A program made the position numbers and the translations under genes. Below are positions 6,592-6,704 of a stretch of 6,704 bases of DNA, one piece after another; the first letter of the stretch is position 1, and every line of letters starts with the position of its first letter. Where the stretch lies: the NCBI GenBank assembly GCA_026394095.1, contig JAPKYY010000113.1:1-6704 (forward strand), given 5' to 3'. The notes under the pieces are model-generated. The model searched no databases and had not been told where the DNA came from. It saw nothing but the letters and a program-made list of their open reading frames with translations. The DNA is from Acidobacteriota bacterium (GTDB taxonomy: Bacteria > Acidobacteriota > Terriglobia > Bryobacterales > Bryobacteraceae).

Positions 6592-6704
6592 TTTGCTTGA
6601 GCTCCTTCTCCTTTTCGAGCAGCAGATTGTAGTCGCGCTCGGTGTTGAGCAACGTTGGTGTGACGAAGCGTAGTTTGTGCGGCTGTACGATGCGTATGAA
6701 GTTA
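6581..6704 (-). CDS. C-terminal tail of an upstream oxidase-operon gene, probably cbb3 oxidase subunit I (partial, 5' end outside window)
   Basis: Reading leftward from the right edge, an open frame gives 40 residues (beginning NFIRIVQPHKLRF, ending EKEKELKQNDK) before a TAG stop at 6583-6581. The stop lies inside the next gene: the ccoO ATG (6591) starts 11 bases before this frame ends, so the two are translationally coupled. The visible part is hydrophilic, and its last third is highly charged and probably helical, as expected for a cytoplasmic tail. No catalytic residue or domain can be seen. In cbb3 operons ccoN, the twelve-helix heme-copper catalytic subunit, directly precedes ccoO, so position is the main argument for ccoN. 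I do not recognise the tail sequence itself; a small accessory gene between ccoN and ccoO remains possible. Confidence 0.55.
   Translation of the reverse strand, partial: NFIRIVQPHKLRFVTPTLLNTERDYNLLLEKEKELKQNDK
6602..6607 (-). promoter_or_regulatory. Ribosome binding site of ccoO
   Basis: On the minus strand AAGGAG lies 10 bases upstream of the ccoO ATG (6591-6589), inside the coding sequence of the preceding gene. It supports the chosen start and coupled translation across the 11-base overlap. Confidence 0.6.

Overview
The window is one continuous minus-strand gene cluster: eight coding regions, all read leftward, with no intergenic gap longer than 10 bases and several stop/start overlaps. 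It reads as the central part of a single operon. Both ends are open: the first gene (right edge) and the last gene (left edge) are cut by the window. No RNA gene, mobile element, CRISPR array, repeat or convincing terminator was seen, and no stretch over 300 bases lacks a gene.

Right part (6704 to 5318) carries structural genes of a cbb3-type (heme-copper, high-affinity) cytochrome c oxidase: the last 40 codons of an upstream gene that is probably the catalytic subunit ccoN, then ccoO (membrane-anchored monoheme cytochrome c) and a ccoP-like gene encoding an anchored cytochrome c with one heme site instead of the usual two. No ccoQ lies between ccoO and ccoP. Middle part (5311 to 2850) carries a CcoI/FixI-type copper-exporting P1B ATPase without the usual N-terminal heavy-metal domain, followed by a translationally coupled six-helix membrane protein of unrecognised family, rich in Met and His. 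Left part (2841 to 1) is a signalling module: a soluble PAS-PAS-histidine kinase-receiver hybrid, a stand-alone receiver protein, and an NtrC-type regulator (receiver plus the start of a sigma-54 AAA+ domain) that runs off the left edge.

Working model (inference): the oxidase, its copper-loading pump and an uncharacterised membrane assembly factor are made together with their own phosphorelay. The logic recalls rhizobial FixL/FixJ control of cbb3 oxidase and FixI, but with an NtrC-type output and three receiver domains. The membrane protein is the best candidate for something undescribed. ccoG, ccoH and ccoS, the usual companions of ccoI, are not in the window.

Organism: a Gram-negative-type, moderately GC-rich, respiring bacterium. 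The compact oxidase subunits, PAS hybrid kinase and NtrC-type regulator would fit Acidobacteriota or a similar soil phylum, but this is an impression from protein style, not a demonstrated assignment.
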